Source: an uncultured Parabacteroides sp.
GTDB taxonomy: Bacteria; Bacteroidota; Bacteroidia; Bacteroidales; Tannerellaceae
Assembly (NCBI GenBank): GCA_900552415.1
Contig: USAD01000012.1
Span: 1-20,101 of the forward strand
Length of the DNA stretch: 20,101 nucleotides
Direction: 5' to 3'
The notes under the pieces are model-generated. The model was given only the letters and a program-made list of their open reading frames with translations. It had not been told where the DNA came from and did not search any database. Below are positions 8,777 through 16,817 of this stretch, one piece after another. A program made the position numbers and the translations under genes. Position 1 is the first letter of the stretch. Each line of letters starts with the position of its first letter.

Positions 8777-8818
8777 ATATCAATCAGAGAAACTACGCAT
8801 TTACAACATTAATACACG

Positions 8819-9450
8819 ATGAGAAAATTATTCTACCTGTTGGGTCTCATGGCCCTGGTCGCGGTCATGCCACTCAAAACGACTGCGCAAGAACTCCACT
8901 TCATGCCGAAGATCGGTTTCACGCTCGCGGACATCTCCCATTTGCAGACCAAGGTCCGCTCGGGCGCTAACGTCGGCCTCGGGGCGGAATACCTTTTCCC
9001 CAACGAGATCGCGGCGGTCGAGACAGGCGTCTATTACGCCATGCAAGGCGCCTACATCAAAGGGACGGTAGCGGGCCATTACTTGACTACGTTCCTGAAA
9101 AACGATTACCTGAACATCCCGGTCCTGGCGAAAGCCTATGTCTATAATGGCATCAACGTGTTCGTCGGTTCAACGTCAAGGACAAGATCACGATGGAATA
9201 CGGCGGCAAGGAGTTGGGAAAGGTCAACACGACCGACTTCGTGGAGAACTTCGACCTGGCCATCATGATGGGCGTCGGCTATCAGTTCGAGAGCGGCCTT
9301 TTCGTCAACGCCAACTATAATCTCGGCCTCCTGGCGGTCTTCAAGGAAGATGAGTTCACCATTACCGGCGAGAATGCGGCCCATACGATCACGGACGGAT
9401 TATCGGCTCGTAATCGTGTCTTCCAAATCAGCGCGGGCTGGCGCTTCTAA
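8819..9450 (+). pseudogene. Small outer-membrane beta-barrel protein, frameshifted
   Basis: Two frames make one protein of about 210 residues. The first (8819 to about 9170) has a signal peptide (MRKLFYLLGLMALVAVMPLK, cleavage near TTAQ) and barrel strands such as FMPKIGFTLADIS, ANVGLGAEYLF, AVETGVYYAMQGA and NDYLNIPVLAKAYVYNGINVFVG. Downstream it becomes a Ser/Thr/Arg-rich shadow ending at 9268. Barrel sequence resumes one frame over (FNVKDKITMEYGGKELGKV, LAIMMGVGYQFESGLF, NANYNLGLL) and ends in RVFQISAGWRF, a typical C-terminal strand with final Phe. The break is near 9161-9170 (gtcggttcaacg) and fits loss of 1 nt, or 7 nt if the common GPQ of this porin-like family was there. No homopolymer is present, so phase variation is unlikely. 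If read through, it belongs with the PorT/OmpW-like barrel proteins. A sequencing error cannot be ruled out. Confidence 0.8.
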
Positions 9451-9602
9451 CATTACATTAATGGAATATACACAAGAATGAAACAAAATCGTAATATGTT
9501 TCGGCTTTCTTCGCGCATTGGAAATACACTCATTGAAATGCAAGACTTCTAGTCTGAAAACGAGAAAAAAGACCCAAAAGCCTTAACATATTCCTAACTT
9601 TA

Positions 9603-9651
9603 AAACGGCGACCGACCTCCTTTCGAGAAAAGGAGAGGTTGCCGTTTTTTT
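9603..9651 (+). terminator. Rho-independent terminator
   Basis: An 11-bp lower stem (9603-9613 with 9637-9647), a small internal loop and a 7-bp upper stem (9617-9623 with 9629-9635) are followed by a run of T to 9651. It ends plus-strand transcription from the barrel gene. It also lies just after the birA stop on the other strand, where its A-rich side gives only a short T run, so it may serve both directions. The stretch 9451-9600 before it shows no gene. Confidence 0.85.
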
Positions 9652-9666
9652 ATGGCATCACGCATG

Positions 9667-10422
9667 TCATAAGACGCAAGAAACCTCCTTGAAGGCATAA
9701 CGCCTTGTCTCACCCTCACGCATATGGAGCAATAGATGGCCTGTCAACTCCACATCCGCGATCTCCGCCTCGAATCGTCCACACGCGTCCTCATAAGGAT
9801 AAAAACCCTCACCCCGATACAGGGCTTTCCGATAAAGCTCACGGATCAACGGCTCACCTGATTCGAAAGTGGAGAGATAATAGGCATAAAAGATCGACAG
9901 GAAACGTTCCAAGACCTCCTCACGATCAACTTCCCGACCGATAATCTGGCACAATGAGACAGGATTAGGCGCGTCACCTCGAAATTCCCGCTGGTTCAAA
10001 TTGATTCCGATACCCACAATGGAATTGAACATCCGGTTGCCAGCCAACTCATTCTCGATCAACATACCACAGATTTTCTTGTCGCACCAATAGACATCGT
10101 TCGGCCATTTCACCGTCACCTCATCCACATAATGATCCAAAGTCTCCTTAACGCTCAGCGCCGAGATCTGGGAAATCAGGAACTGGCGGTTCGCCGGCAA
10201 ATGCTCAGGATAGACAATCACGCTAAACGTCAGGTTACGTCCCCTTTCCGATTCCCACTTGTTACCGACCTGCCCGCGACCCGCCGTCTGGAAATCGGCC
10301 ACAGCGACACTGCCTTCCGCCAATTTCTCCATAGCCATCAAATCGCGAATCAAGCTGTTTGTCGAGACTGTCTCCGCCACATGAATAATCCGCGGGGCTA
10401 TCTCCTCATCATTCATTCTCAT
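9667..10422 (-). CDS. birA: Biotin--[acetyl-CoA-carboxylase] ligase, monofunctional
   Basis: A 251-residue biotin protein ligase that activates biotin with ATP and attaches it to the lysine of biotin carboxyl carrier proteins. Visible motifs are ETVSTNS near the N-terminus, the biotinyl-AMP loop in TAGRGQVGNKW (GRGQ at 48-51), VKWPNDVYW, KKICGMLIEN and GIGINLNQ, followed by a short C-terminal SH3-like part. There is no N-terminal winged helix, so it should not be a repressor. ATG at 10422 is chosen; the frame is open upstream to a TTG at 10446 that overlaps the yraN stop, but these residues (INWNVLN) do not fit the family. It follows yraN closely on the minus strand and probably shares its promoter. 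Confidence 0.93.
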   Translation of the reverse strand: MRMNDEEIAPRIIHVAETVSTNSLIRDLMAMEKLAEGSVAVADFQTAGRGQVGNKWESERGRNLTFSVIVYPEHLPANRQFLISQISALSVKETLDHYVDEVTVKWPNDVYWCDKKICGMLIENELAGNRMFNSIVGIGINLNQREFRGDAPNPVSLCQIIGREVDREEVLERFLSIFYAYYLSTFESGEPLIRELYRKALYRGEGFYPYEDACGRFEAEIADVELTGHLLLHMREGETRRYAFKEVSCVL

Positions 10423-10442
10423 ATTTAACACATTCCAATTGA

Positions 10443-10814
10443 TCAATTACACGGAGCCATGAACGCGTCCTCAATATGATCGAGCGTCATTCGTCCCTCC
10501 TGCCTTATCACGGTAACGATATCAAAACGGACCGGCAAATCCAGGTTATAATGCCGCACATAAGCGTCGGCCGCCGCCACGATCCGACGGATCTTCTTCC
10601 GGTCGACCGCCTCCTCGGGCAATAACAAGGATTCGTAATCGCGGGTCTTTACCTCAACCACCACCAACTCGCCCTCCTTCTCGGCCACAATATCCAGCTC
10701 ATAATGATGCCACCGCCAGTTGGTATGCAAGATATTATATTCCCGCTTCTCCAAATAAGTACGAGCCTCACGCTCACCCTCACGACCGATCTCTGTCTTT
10801 TTCTCCGTTTCCAT
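10443..10814 (-). CDS. YraN/UPF0102 family endonuclease-like protein
   Basis: A 123-residue YraN (UPF0102) protein with a restriction-endonuclease-like fold. It shows the family pattern GREGEREARTYLEKREYNIL, then the putative active site Glu39/Asp41 (YELDIVA) and Glu54-x-Lys56 (VVVEVKTR), and VRFDIVTVI. A role in DNA processing is suspected for the family but not settled. The frame is open to 10883, but ATG at 10814 is preferred because a consensus promoter (10831-10861) lies inside the longer version and because METEKKTEIGREGE fits the usual N-terminus. birA follows in the same direction. Confidence 0.9.
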   Translation of the reverse strand: METEKKTEIGREGEREARTYLEKREYNILHTNWRWHHYELDIVAEKEGELVVVEVKTRDYESLLLPEEAVDRKKIRRIVAAADAYVRHYNLDLPVRFDIVTVIRQEGRMTLDHIEDAFMAPCN

Positions 10815-10830
10815 GACTTTCCTTCGCGGG

Positions 10831-10861
10831 CAAAGGTAAGCATTTGATACCTGAACGCAAA
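10831..10861 (-). promoter_or_regulatory. Consensus Bacteroidales promoter for yraN-birA
   Basis: On the minus strand TTTG (10861..10858), 19 nt and TACCTTTG (10838..10831) give a full match to the -33/-7 consensus. The -7 box ends 16 nt before the yraN ATG at 10814, and this fixes that start. Confidence 0.85.
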
Positions 10862-10925
10862 AAGAATCCTTTTGCTTATCCATTTCCTTTTATCATGATC
10901 AGGGAACGCCTACTGACATAACGCC

Positions 10926-11013
10926 AGTACCGTCCGGTCAGTACTCCAGTACTTCCCGGAAAGTACTGGAGTACTTTCAGCATCGGACTGCAGTACTTTC
11001 CGCATAGTACTGG
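10926..11013. repeat. Four 22-bp palindromic tandem repeats (AGTACT family)
   Basis: Units start at 10926, 10948, 10970 and 10992. The consensus is close to AGTACTTTCCGGAAAGTACT plus GG, so each unit is itself nearly palindromic, with AGTACT at both ends, 14 bp apart. Six AGTACT sites and one AGTACC are present; in unit 3 the right-hand site has decayed to CGGACT. Across units the sites also form a perfect 15-bp stem (10940-10954 with 10961-10975) around a 6-nt loop. The array lies between the divergent yraN and the small gene at 11088, before the promoter of the latter. Confidence 0.9.
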
Positions 11014-11053
11014 AAAAGCAATCGCAGGGCATTGCAATTAATCAAGACTATTT

Positions 11054-11085
11054 TTTGAAGTTTAACAAATCAGACGTACTTTCGC
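11054..11085 (+). promoter_or_regulatory. Promoter for the small basic protein and tadA
   Basis: TTTG at 11054-11057, 20 nt, then TACTTTCG at 11078-11085: a match to TTTG/TAnnTTTG with one base off. Transcription would start about 5 nt later, at or next to the ATG at 11088, so the message may be nearly leaderless. Confidence 0.6.
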
Positions 11086-11087
11086 GT

Positions 11088-11318
11088 ATGGCAAAGAACA
11101 AACGGAAATACGCGAAGGCCGATCCCCTTCACCCACGCATTTACAAGGTCACTTTCATGCTCAACGAGGAGGAACACCGCGCTGTTGCCCGTTACTTGTC
11201 AAAATATAAGATACAAAATAAGTCGCGTTGGTATCGGGAGACGATCATCACGCACATCCTCAAAAACCTGGACGAGGATTACCCGACATTATTCACCGAA
11301 AACGAGATGAGACGATGA
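11088..11318 (+). CDS. Small basic protein of unknown function upstream of tadA
   Basis: A 76-residue protein, Lys/Arg-rich at its N-terminus (MAKNKRKYAKADPLHPRIYK), then a strand VTFMLNEEE, helix HRAVARYLSKYK, turn, and helix KSRWYRETIITHILKNL, ending DYPTLFTENEMRR. The strand-helix-helix order and basic charge resemble ribbon-helix-helix DNA-binding proteins, but no motif proves it. ATG at 11055 would add 11 residues, but it lies within the promoter and lacks a leader, so 11088 is preferred; that start itself is close to the predicted transcription start. Its stop overlaps the tadA start (ATGA, 11315-11318), so the two are probably translationally coupled. Confidence 0.7.
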   Translation: MAKNKRKYAKADPLHPRIYKVTFMLNEEEHRAVARYLSKYKIQNKSRWYRETIITHILKNLDEDYPTLFTENEMRR

Positions 11319-11758
11319 GTGAGTTATTGAACGACGAATATTTCATGCGGCAAGCCCTGAGAGAGGCCCAACAAGCCGCGGAAGAAGGTGAGGTACCTGT
11401 CGGTGCGGTGATCGTTTGCGACGGCCGTATCATCGCCCGGGCACACAACCAGACCGAACGGCTGAACGACGTGACCGCTCATGCGGAGATCCTGGCCATC
11501 ACGGCCGCGGAACTGGTGCTTGGGGCAAAATATCTGACCAACTGCACGCTCTATGTCACGGTAGAACCCTGCGTCATGTGCGCCGGCGCTATCGGCTGGG
11601 CACAAGTGAGCAAAATCGCCTATGGCGCTCCCGACGCGAAGCGGGGTTATTCGCTCTATGCGCCCAAGGCTTTTCATCCCAAGGCAACCGTCATCAAAGG
11701 TTTACTGGAAGAAGAATGCGCCAGCCTGATGAGCGGGTTCTTCAAAAGCAGGCGATAG
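11315..11758 (+). CDS. tadA: tRNA adenosine(34) deaminase
   Basis: A 147-residue zinc deaminase that converts A34 to inosine in the anticodon of tRNA-Arg(ACG), letting it read three codons. The active site is clear: His56 and Glu58 in TAHAEILAI, and Cys86 and Cys89 in VEPCVMCAGAI. VPVGAVIV and the KRGYSLY segment of tRNA deaminases are also present. The start at 11315 (MSELLNDEYFMRQAL) fits the family; the longer frame from 11228 only reads out of frame through the upstream gene. The ATGA overlap with that gene implies coupling. It is convergent with the DUF4834 gene, with only 2 nt between the stops and no room for a separate terminator. Confidence 0.95.
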   Translation: MSELLNDEYFMRQALREAQQAAEEGEVPVGAVIVCDGRIIARAHNQTERLNDVTAHAEILAITAAELVLGAKYLTNCTLYVTVEPCVMCAGAIGWAQVSKIAYGAPDAKRGYSLYAPKAFHPKATVIKGLLEEECASLMSGFFKSRR

Positions 11759-11760
11759 GA

Positions 11761-12015
11761 TTATTTTACCTCCTCATAATCCACATACTCGCCATCATCC
11801 TTCGTGAAGATCTTTTTCTTGCGTTTTTCCTCCGTCGGCCGCTGGTCGTACATCCGATCCGAACGACGCCCGGAACCGGTATGATGCCCCCGCGACTCCC
11901 GTCGGGGATCATTCCCGCCAAAGAAGACCTTCTTGATGGTCCTGAAAATGGAAAAGCCCATCAAGAAAAGCAACAAAACAAACAAGAAAAATATAAAGAA
12001 CAAAAATTTGAACAT
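11761..12015 (-). CDS. DUF4834 family small membrane protein
   Basis: An 84-residue protein with one N-terminal membrane helix (MFKFLFFIFFLFVLLLFLMG), then a basic and polar tail with an FRTIKKVFFGG segment, an Arg/Gly/Ser-rich middle and an acidic C-terminus (DDGEYVDYEEVK). This order is that of DUF4834 proteins, known from Bacteroidota and of unknown function. Its place after psd and pssA suggests a link to the membrane, but that is inference. There are 58 nt between it and pssA, with no clear promoter in them. Confidence 0.75.
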   Translation of the reverse strand: MFKFLFFIFFLFVLLLFLMGFSIFRTIKKVFFGGNDPRRESRGHHTGSGRRSDRMYDQRPTEEKRKKKIFTKDDGEYVDYEEVK

Positions 12016-12073
12016 ATCGAATGATTTAGAAAAGTCTTTTCATATTAAGTAACATACCCGGTAATAGGGATGT

Positions 12074-12775
12074 TTATCGTCTGCCGTTAAAAATTGACAA
12101 CAGGACATAGAGCAGGATCGTTCCCGCAATACCCAAGAACCCCCAAATGGAGACAAAAATCACGGCACATGCCACCAGGATATAACGCAATTCATTTCCT
12201 TTCCAGGCAAGAGACTTGATCTTCAACGAGAACATCGGCACCTCCGAAACCAAAAGCAACGAAGTAATCAAGGCCAACACCATCAAGCCTACGAGCAGCG
12301 CAACGCCACCCTGCGGCAACAACGGCTGGACCGAATAACCCAACGACGACCAGAACAACGCGTGTGCCGGCACCGGCAAACCGATAAAAGAGGTTGTCTG
12401 ACGCTCATCGATGTTGAATTTCGCCAGGCGCAATCCCGAGAAAGCCGGAATCACGAATGCCCAATATGGAATATATTCATTGAGCCCACCCAACGGCAGA
12501 GTCGGCGCCAACCAGCTTAACAAGACAAACAGGATCATACCGGGAGCGACCCCAAAACTGACGACATCCGCCAACGAGTCCAACTCCTTCCCGATCGGGG
12601 AAAAGGCCTTCAGCAAACGGGCAGCGAACCCGTCGAAGAAATCAAAGACAGCGGCCAACATGATCCAAACGACCGCATACATCAAATTACCCTCCAGCGC
12701 CATGACCGAAGCCACGCAACCCGACACCAGGTTCAGACAGGTAATCGTATTGGGAATATAATTCTTTATACGCAT
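12074..12775 (-). CDS. pssA: CDP-diacylglycerol--serine O-phosphatidyltransferase
   Basis: A 233-residue integral membrane enzyme that makes phosphatidylserine from CDP-diacylglycerol and serine. The CDP-alcohol phosphatidyltransferase signature is complete: Asp45, Asp48-Gly49, Ala52-Arg53, Gly62, Asp66 and Asp70 (DFFDGFAARLL ... GKELDSLAD). Several hydrophobic segments follow (IPYWAFVIPAFSGLRLA, VALLVGLMVLALITSLLLV and the C-terminal helix). The ATG overlaps the 3' end of psd by 10 nt, so decarboxylase and synthase for phosphatidylethanolamine are made together. Such integral membrane PssA (type II) is common outside the enterobacteria. Confidence 0.96.
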   Translation of the reverse strand: MRIKNYIPNTITCLNLVSGCVASVMALEGNLMYAVVWIMLAAVFDFFDGFAARLLKAFSPIGKELDSLADVVSFGVAPGMILFVLLSWLAPTLPLGGLNEYIPYWAFVIPAFSGLRLAKFNIDERQTTSFIGLPVPAHALFWSSLGYSVQPLLPQGGVALLVGLMVLALITSLLLVSEVPMFSLKIKSLAWKGNELRYILVACAVIFVSIWGFLGIAGTILLYVLLSIFNGRR

Positions 12776-13434
12776 TTTGACAAACGAGCTATAGGAGTTT
12801 GGTTCCCCGTCACCTTCTGGTCCATCTCCACCAAGACCTCCGTGCCGACCGGCAAGTAAACATCCACTCTTGAGCCGAACTTGATGAAACCCATCTGATC
12901 GTTCACGTTACACTTGTCGCCCTCCTTGGCATAGGTGACGATCCGTCGCGCCATGGCACCAGCGATCTGGCGAGCAAGAACATCAACGCCCTGACGAGTC
13001 GTAATCACGACGGCCGACCGCTCATTCTCCGTGCTGCTCTTCGGCAGGTAAGCGGCCATAAAACGGCCCGAGTTATGCGACACGTGCTTCACCGTGCCAT
13101 TTACCGGGAACCAGTTGGCATGAACGTTGAATATGGACATGAATATGGAAATCTGCAAACATTCCCGATGCAATATCTCATTTTCCATCACCTCCTCGAT
13201 AGCGACGATCGTTCCATCGGCGGGAGCGATGACCAAACCCTCCGAATCGTACGGGAAACGCCGGAACGGACTCCTGAAGAAATTAAGTATCAATAAGAAC
13301 ACGATGGAGGTAAAGGACAAGACCATATAGAACAGCCAATTCCTGCCCGACGAATAGTAAAGGGATACGTTTACGATAAAGAATATCGTAAATAACGTCA
13401 GCAGTAAACCTGTTCCTTCCTTATGTACCTTCAT
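12766..13434 (-). CDS. psd: Phosphatidylserine decarboxylase family protein
   Basis: A 222-residue pyruvoyl enzyme that decarboxylates phosphatidylserine to phosphatidylethanolamine. It is the short type: two N-terminal membrane segments (LLLTLFTIFFIVNVSLYY and LFYMVLSFTSIVFLLILNFF), FRSPFRRFP, APADGTIVAIEEV, FNVHANWFPVNG, and the self-cleavage site Gly187-Ser188 in IKFGSRVDVYLP, where Ser becomes the pyruvoyl group. ATG at 13434 is chosen over the upstream start at 13479 because the latter falls in the -7 box of the promoter and MKVHKEGTGLLLT suits the family. It is first in the psd-pssA-DUF4834 operon. Confidence 0.95.
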   Translation of the reverse strand: MKVHKEGTGLLLTLFTIFFIVNVSLYYSSGRNWLFYMVLSFTSIVFLLILNFFRSPFRRFPYDSEGLVIAPADGTIVAIEEVMENEILHRECLQISIFMSIFNVHANWFPVNGTVKHVSHNSGRFMAAYLPKSSTENERSAVVITTRQGVDVLARQIAGAMARRIVTYAKEGDKCNVNDQMGFIKFGSRVDVYLPVGTEVLVEMDQKVTGNQTPIARLSKCV

Positions 13435-13476
13435 TGTCGTTTTTTCTCTAAAATGATTATAGTCTCTATGAATCTG

Positions 13477-13506
13477 CAAAAGTATTCATTTTCTTGGAAT
13501 ATCAAA
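13477..13506 (-). promoter_or_regulatory. Promoter for psd-pssA-DUF4834
   Basis: On the minus strand TTTG (13506..13503), 18 nt and TACTTTTG (13484..13477) match the -33/-7 consensus. A leader of about 35-40 nt would precede the psd ATG at 13434. Confidence 0.75.
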
Positions 13507-13583
13507 AAAATATACCTACGAATCCGTTTGTTGCCGTGCCGATAAAGGGCCTTATCTCCACCCATGGCAAGACTTCCCAAGAT

Positions 13584-16500
13584 CTAGGCCTTATCGGCGA
13601 CACGCTCGATCTTGCCCAACGCCACATACCACAAGAATCCCTCGACCTCAGGATAGCCCATCTTTCGTATGAGACGGACATATTCCCGCATCTGGCGTTG
13701 ATAGCGTGAGCTGGTCTTCTCGCCGAACTTATAATCGACCACCGTTACCTTTCCATCGCCAAACATGACCCGGTCAGGACGTCTTGTTTCTCCTTTTCCC
13801 AACAGGATATCTACCTCATTCAGGACACGTGTCGAGCCATCGTACCAAGCCTCAACTCCGGGAGTTGCCAACAGAGCGCCCAATCGCGCCACCAACTGAT
13901 CCGCTTCCTCCTGGCCAACGACACCTGCCCGAAGATAATCCTTTATGGCCGATTCCACATCTGAGGCGACCCGAACCCGGCTCAACACCTCGTGCATCAA
14001 GACACCATGCTTTCGCTGGGCATCATTAAAGAAATAACCCTTGCCCCGCAGCCGCAAGCGCAAGCGGCCATCCGGCGAGACAAAAGGCAGGCGCCCCATC
14101 GGGATCTCGGTAAAAGCGGAAGCGGACTGCCGTTGATTGGGACGCCACCACTCGCCCATCTCGAATGCCGACTCACCGACATAATCCGGCAGGTGAACCA
14201 ATTCCGGCACCACGACCGAATCGTCACGAAGGGCATTCCACAACAGATCCCCTATCGAGCCGATCTTCTCCACCAAGCCAGTATCTTTCCGCTTCTTGGG
14301 CTCGGGCGAGAAGACGATCAGCTCCTCCTTTGCCCGGGTAAAGGCGACATAAAGCGTATTCAGGTTATCCACGAACGCCCGCAAACGCTCGTCAAAATAG
14401 GCATGAGCAAAGATGGTCTTGCTTAAGCCAACGCCATATCGGATCGGCACTAAAGGCAACTGGTCAAAAGGCGCCTGATCGGGCCGACTCCACAGGATCA
14501 CCTGCTTCATCGGCTTATGGTCGATCTCCCAATCCCCGAAAGGAATAATCACCGCCTTAAAACCCAAACCTTTCGACTTATGGATCGTCATGATCCGGAC
14601 AGCGTCCTGCCCCTCGGGTGATGAGATGGTCTGCTTAACGCCCGTCTCGTCCCACCAATCCAGAAACTGACCCAGATCGGCTTGCTCATCCTGCCCGAAC
14701 TCAAGAACCATATCGAGAAAAGCCTGAATGAAAACCTGCTCCTCATCGCCCATCATCGCGGAGAACAAGCGAACCAAACCTTCTACCTGCTCATAAAGGG
14801 AAACCGTGGCCAAACGATCGATCGCCATCCTGATTTCTTCATTGAAACCCGTTTCACCCGGAGCCCCAAACGAACCCGCCAACACCTGATAAGAGAGCTG
14901 TGCCATCCGCTCACGAACCGGATCCGACGGATCACGCATAAAACGGAGCAGAGCGACCAAAAAGCGAACAGCGGCCGAGCGACCGACAAACAGGGCCTCA
15001 TCCGAGATGACCTCATAACGATAAGCCGAATCGGGATGGCTCTCCTTATAGGCCAAAAGCTCATCGACCACCAACGCGCCTTCCCGGTTCGTGCGGGTCA
15101 ATACGGCGATATCGCTCAACGCGTATCCCCGCTCCTGCAAGCGCTCGATGACTCCGGGCAAACGAGACAAGGCTATTGTTTTCCAATCATCCTCCTCGTC
15201 CTGAGGCACGAATTCCACCCGAACATGCCCCAGTTTTTCCTTAAACGGCTCCGGAATATTCTGGACCGTATGCGCGTAAGCGCCCAATATCTTATAACGG
15301 AAACCCTCTTTTTCCCTATCACTGAGAGAGGACGCGTCCAATGCCTCATTATAAAGACCTTGCAAAAGCAAAGGAGCGATCGAAAACAGGGCATTATTAA
15401 ACGAGACGATATGACGGCAACTCCGCCAATTATCAGCCAATGTCTCCTCGCGGGTCAGCTCCGGCGTGAAATCCTGCCGTACCTGCTCGTGCAACAATTC
15501 CCAGTCGGAGTTCCGGAAGCGATAGATGCTTTGCTTCACGTCGCCCACGATCAGGTTTGTCTCGCCCCTCGAGAGGCTGTCCCGCAACAGTGGGAGGAAA
15601 TTATGCCACTGCATGGCGCTGGTATCCTGAAACTCGTCGATCATGTAATGGTCGATCCGCGTGCCGGTCTTCTCATAGATAAAGGGCGCGTCGCTCCCGT
15701 CGATCACCCGGCTCAACAAATCGGTCGTGTCGGCGATGAGCATCACGTTCTTCTCTTCCCGATAATCGGCCAACTGACGGGAGACATCCATCAGGATACC
15801 TAAAGCGTAGTAGAAACGGACGATCTCTTTCGCCGAGCGATAGGCGCTCATATCGCTGAACAGGCGGACCGCCTCCTTGACGCACGCGTTCAATCCCTCC
15901 TCGTAAGCGGCATCGATGATCGCCAATTTGGGGGAAGATTTCGATTTGGTAGCGTAATTCGCCAGACAATCCTCAAGCCCGATGAATGTCTTGGTCGGCT
16001 CCTTGATCTCGCCCTCGGCCCATTTGACGAAATGCTTCATCGGCGAGTTCTGCCCACCCTTGAAATCGGAATAATGAAGCTCGAACATATCCATGATTGA
16101 GACTCCCTTCTGGCCGATCCGCTTCACCTCCGCCTCGAACGAGCGGACGATGGCATAAAGCGTATCGCGATAACGCTCCAACAGGCGCTTGTCGTCCAAC
16201 ACCGGCCGCAGGCGGTCGCTGGCCGACTTGAAGCTCTCCTTGAACAGCTCTCGGCCCAGCGACAGGATATCCGACCGCAAGTTCCAGCTGCCACCATTCT
16301 CGATCTTATCCTCGGCGAACTGGAGCAACCAATCCAAAAGCGCCTTGTTCTCCGGGCGATCCAGGCTGAAGAGCATCGCGTCGATCACCTCGCCCAGCAG
16401 GCGATCCTGGTCCATCTCGATGCCATAGCCGCCCTGCAAGCCAATCTCGCGGGTAAAGGCCCGCATCGTCTGCTGGAAGAAACGGTCGATCGTGCTGATA

Positions 16501-16802
16501 TTAAAAGCGGAATAATCGTGAAGAATGGCGATCAGGATCTTCCTGGCCCGACGGCGCGCCTGGCGCTCATCCAGATCGTAAGCCGCGCGAAGCTGGGAGA
16601 GATAATCCGACTTCCCGCCCGAGGCCAGCCGATACAGCTCCTCCACGATCCGGGTCTTCATCTCGTCGGTCGCCTTATTCGTGAAGGTCACCGCCAGCAG
16701 GCGGCGGTAAGCGTTCGGCCCCGAAAAGAGCAAAGCCAGGCTCTCGCCTGTCAACTTGTGGGTCTTACCCGCCCCGGCGGAAGCCCTGTAGATCGTCAAC
16801 AT
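13584..16802 (-). CDS. UvrD/RecB-type helicase-nuclease (AddA/RecB-like)
   Basis: A 1072-residue superfamily 1 helicase joined to a C-terminal RecB-family nuclease, as in AddA and RecB of double-strand break repair. Helicase motifs in order: Walker A ASAGAGKT (7-14), Ia LAVTFTNKATDEM, II DEFQDTS (389-395), III VGDVKQSIYRFR (about 419-430), IV LADNWRSC, V TIHKSKGLGF (from 739) and VI YVAFTRAKEE (Arg823). The nuclease has MHEVLSRV, Asp1010 in RPDRVMF, Asp1023-Tyr-Lys1025 (VVDYKFGE) and QMREY. All catalytic residues are present, so it should be active. AddA usually pairs with AddB, but no addB-like gene lies on either side here. It follows the SUI1 gene by 15 nt on the same strand, so these two are likely co-transcribed. 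ATG at 16802 starts right at the P-loop strand, as expected. Confidence 0.92.
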   Translation of the reverse strand: MLTIYRASAGAGKTHKLTGESLALLFSGPNAYRRLLAVTFTNKATDEMKTRIVEELYRLASGGKSDYLSQLRAAYDLDERQARRRARKILIAILHDYSAFNISTIDRFFQQTMRAFTREIGLQGGYGIEMDQDRLLGEVIDAMLFSLDRPENKALLDWLLQFAEDKIENGGSWNLRSDILSLGRELFKESFKSASDRLRPVLDDKRLLERYRDTLYAIVRSFEAEVKRIGQKGVSIMDMFELHYSDFKGGQNSPMKHFVKWAEGEIKEPTKTFIGLEDCLANYATKSKSSPKLAIIDAAYEEGLNACVKEAVRLFSDMSAYRSAKEIVRFYYALGILMDVSRQLADYREEKNVMLIADTTDLLSRVIDGSDAPFIYEKTGTRIDHYMIDEFQDTSAMQWHNFLPLLRDSLSRGETNLIVGDVKQSIYRFRNSDWELLHEQVRQDFTPELTREETLADNWRSCRHIVSFNNALFSIAPLLLQGLYNEALDASSLSDREKEGFRYKILGAYAHTVQNIPEPFKEKLGHVRVEFVPQDEEDDWKTIALSRLPGVIERLQERGYALSDIAVLTRTNREGALVVDELLAYKESHPDSAYRYEVISDEALFVGRSAAVRFLVALLRFMRDPSDPVRERMAQLSYQVLAGSFGAPGETGFNEEIRMAIDRLATVSLYEQVEGLVRLFSAMMGDEEQVFIQAFLDMVLEFGQDEQADLGQFLDWWDETGVKQTISSPEGQDAVRIMTIHKSKGLGFKAVIIPFGDWEIDHKPMKQVILWSRPDQAPFDQLPLVPIRYGVGLSKTIFAHAYFDERLRAFVDNLNTLYVAFTRAKEELIVFSPEPKKRKDTGLVEKIGSIGDLLWNALRDDSVVVPELVHLPDYVGESAFEMGEWWRPNQRQSASAFTEIPMGRLPFVSPDGRLRLRLRGKGYFFNDAQRKHGVLMHEVLSRVRVASDVESAIKDYLRAGVVGQEEADQLVARLGALLATPGVEAWYDGSTRVLNEVDILLGKGETRRPDRVMFGDGKVTVVDYKFGEKTSSRYQRQMREYVRLIRKMGYPEVEGFLWYVALGKIERVADKA

Positions 16803-16817
16803 AGCCTTTCCGGATTC

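Noticed and set aside
9451..9602. Small RNA gene between the barrel gene and the terminator
   Set aside because: A TATGTTTC box near 9496 and a strong terminator would allow one, but no -33 box or conserved structure supports it.
10926..11013. Rho-independent terminator of a plus-strand transcript
   Set aside because: The hairpin is strong but has no T run, and no plus-strand gene ends before it; it fits the tandem palindrome better.
14682..15803. Plus-strand frame of 373 codons inside the helicase-nuclease
   Set aside because: It is opposite conserved helicase motifs II-III and is a coding shadow.
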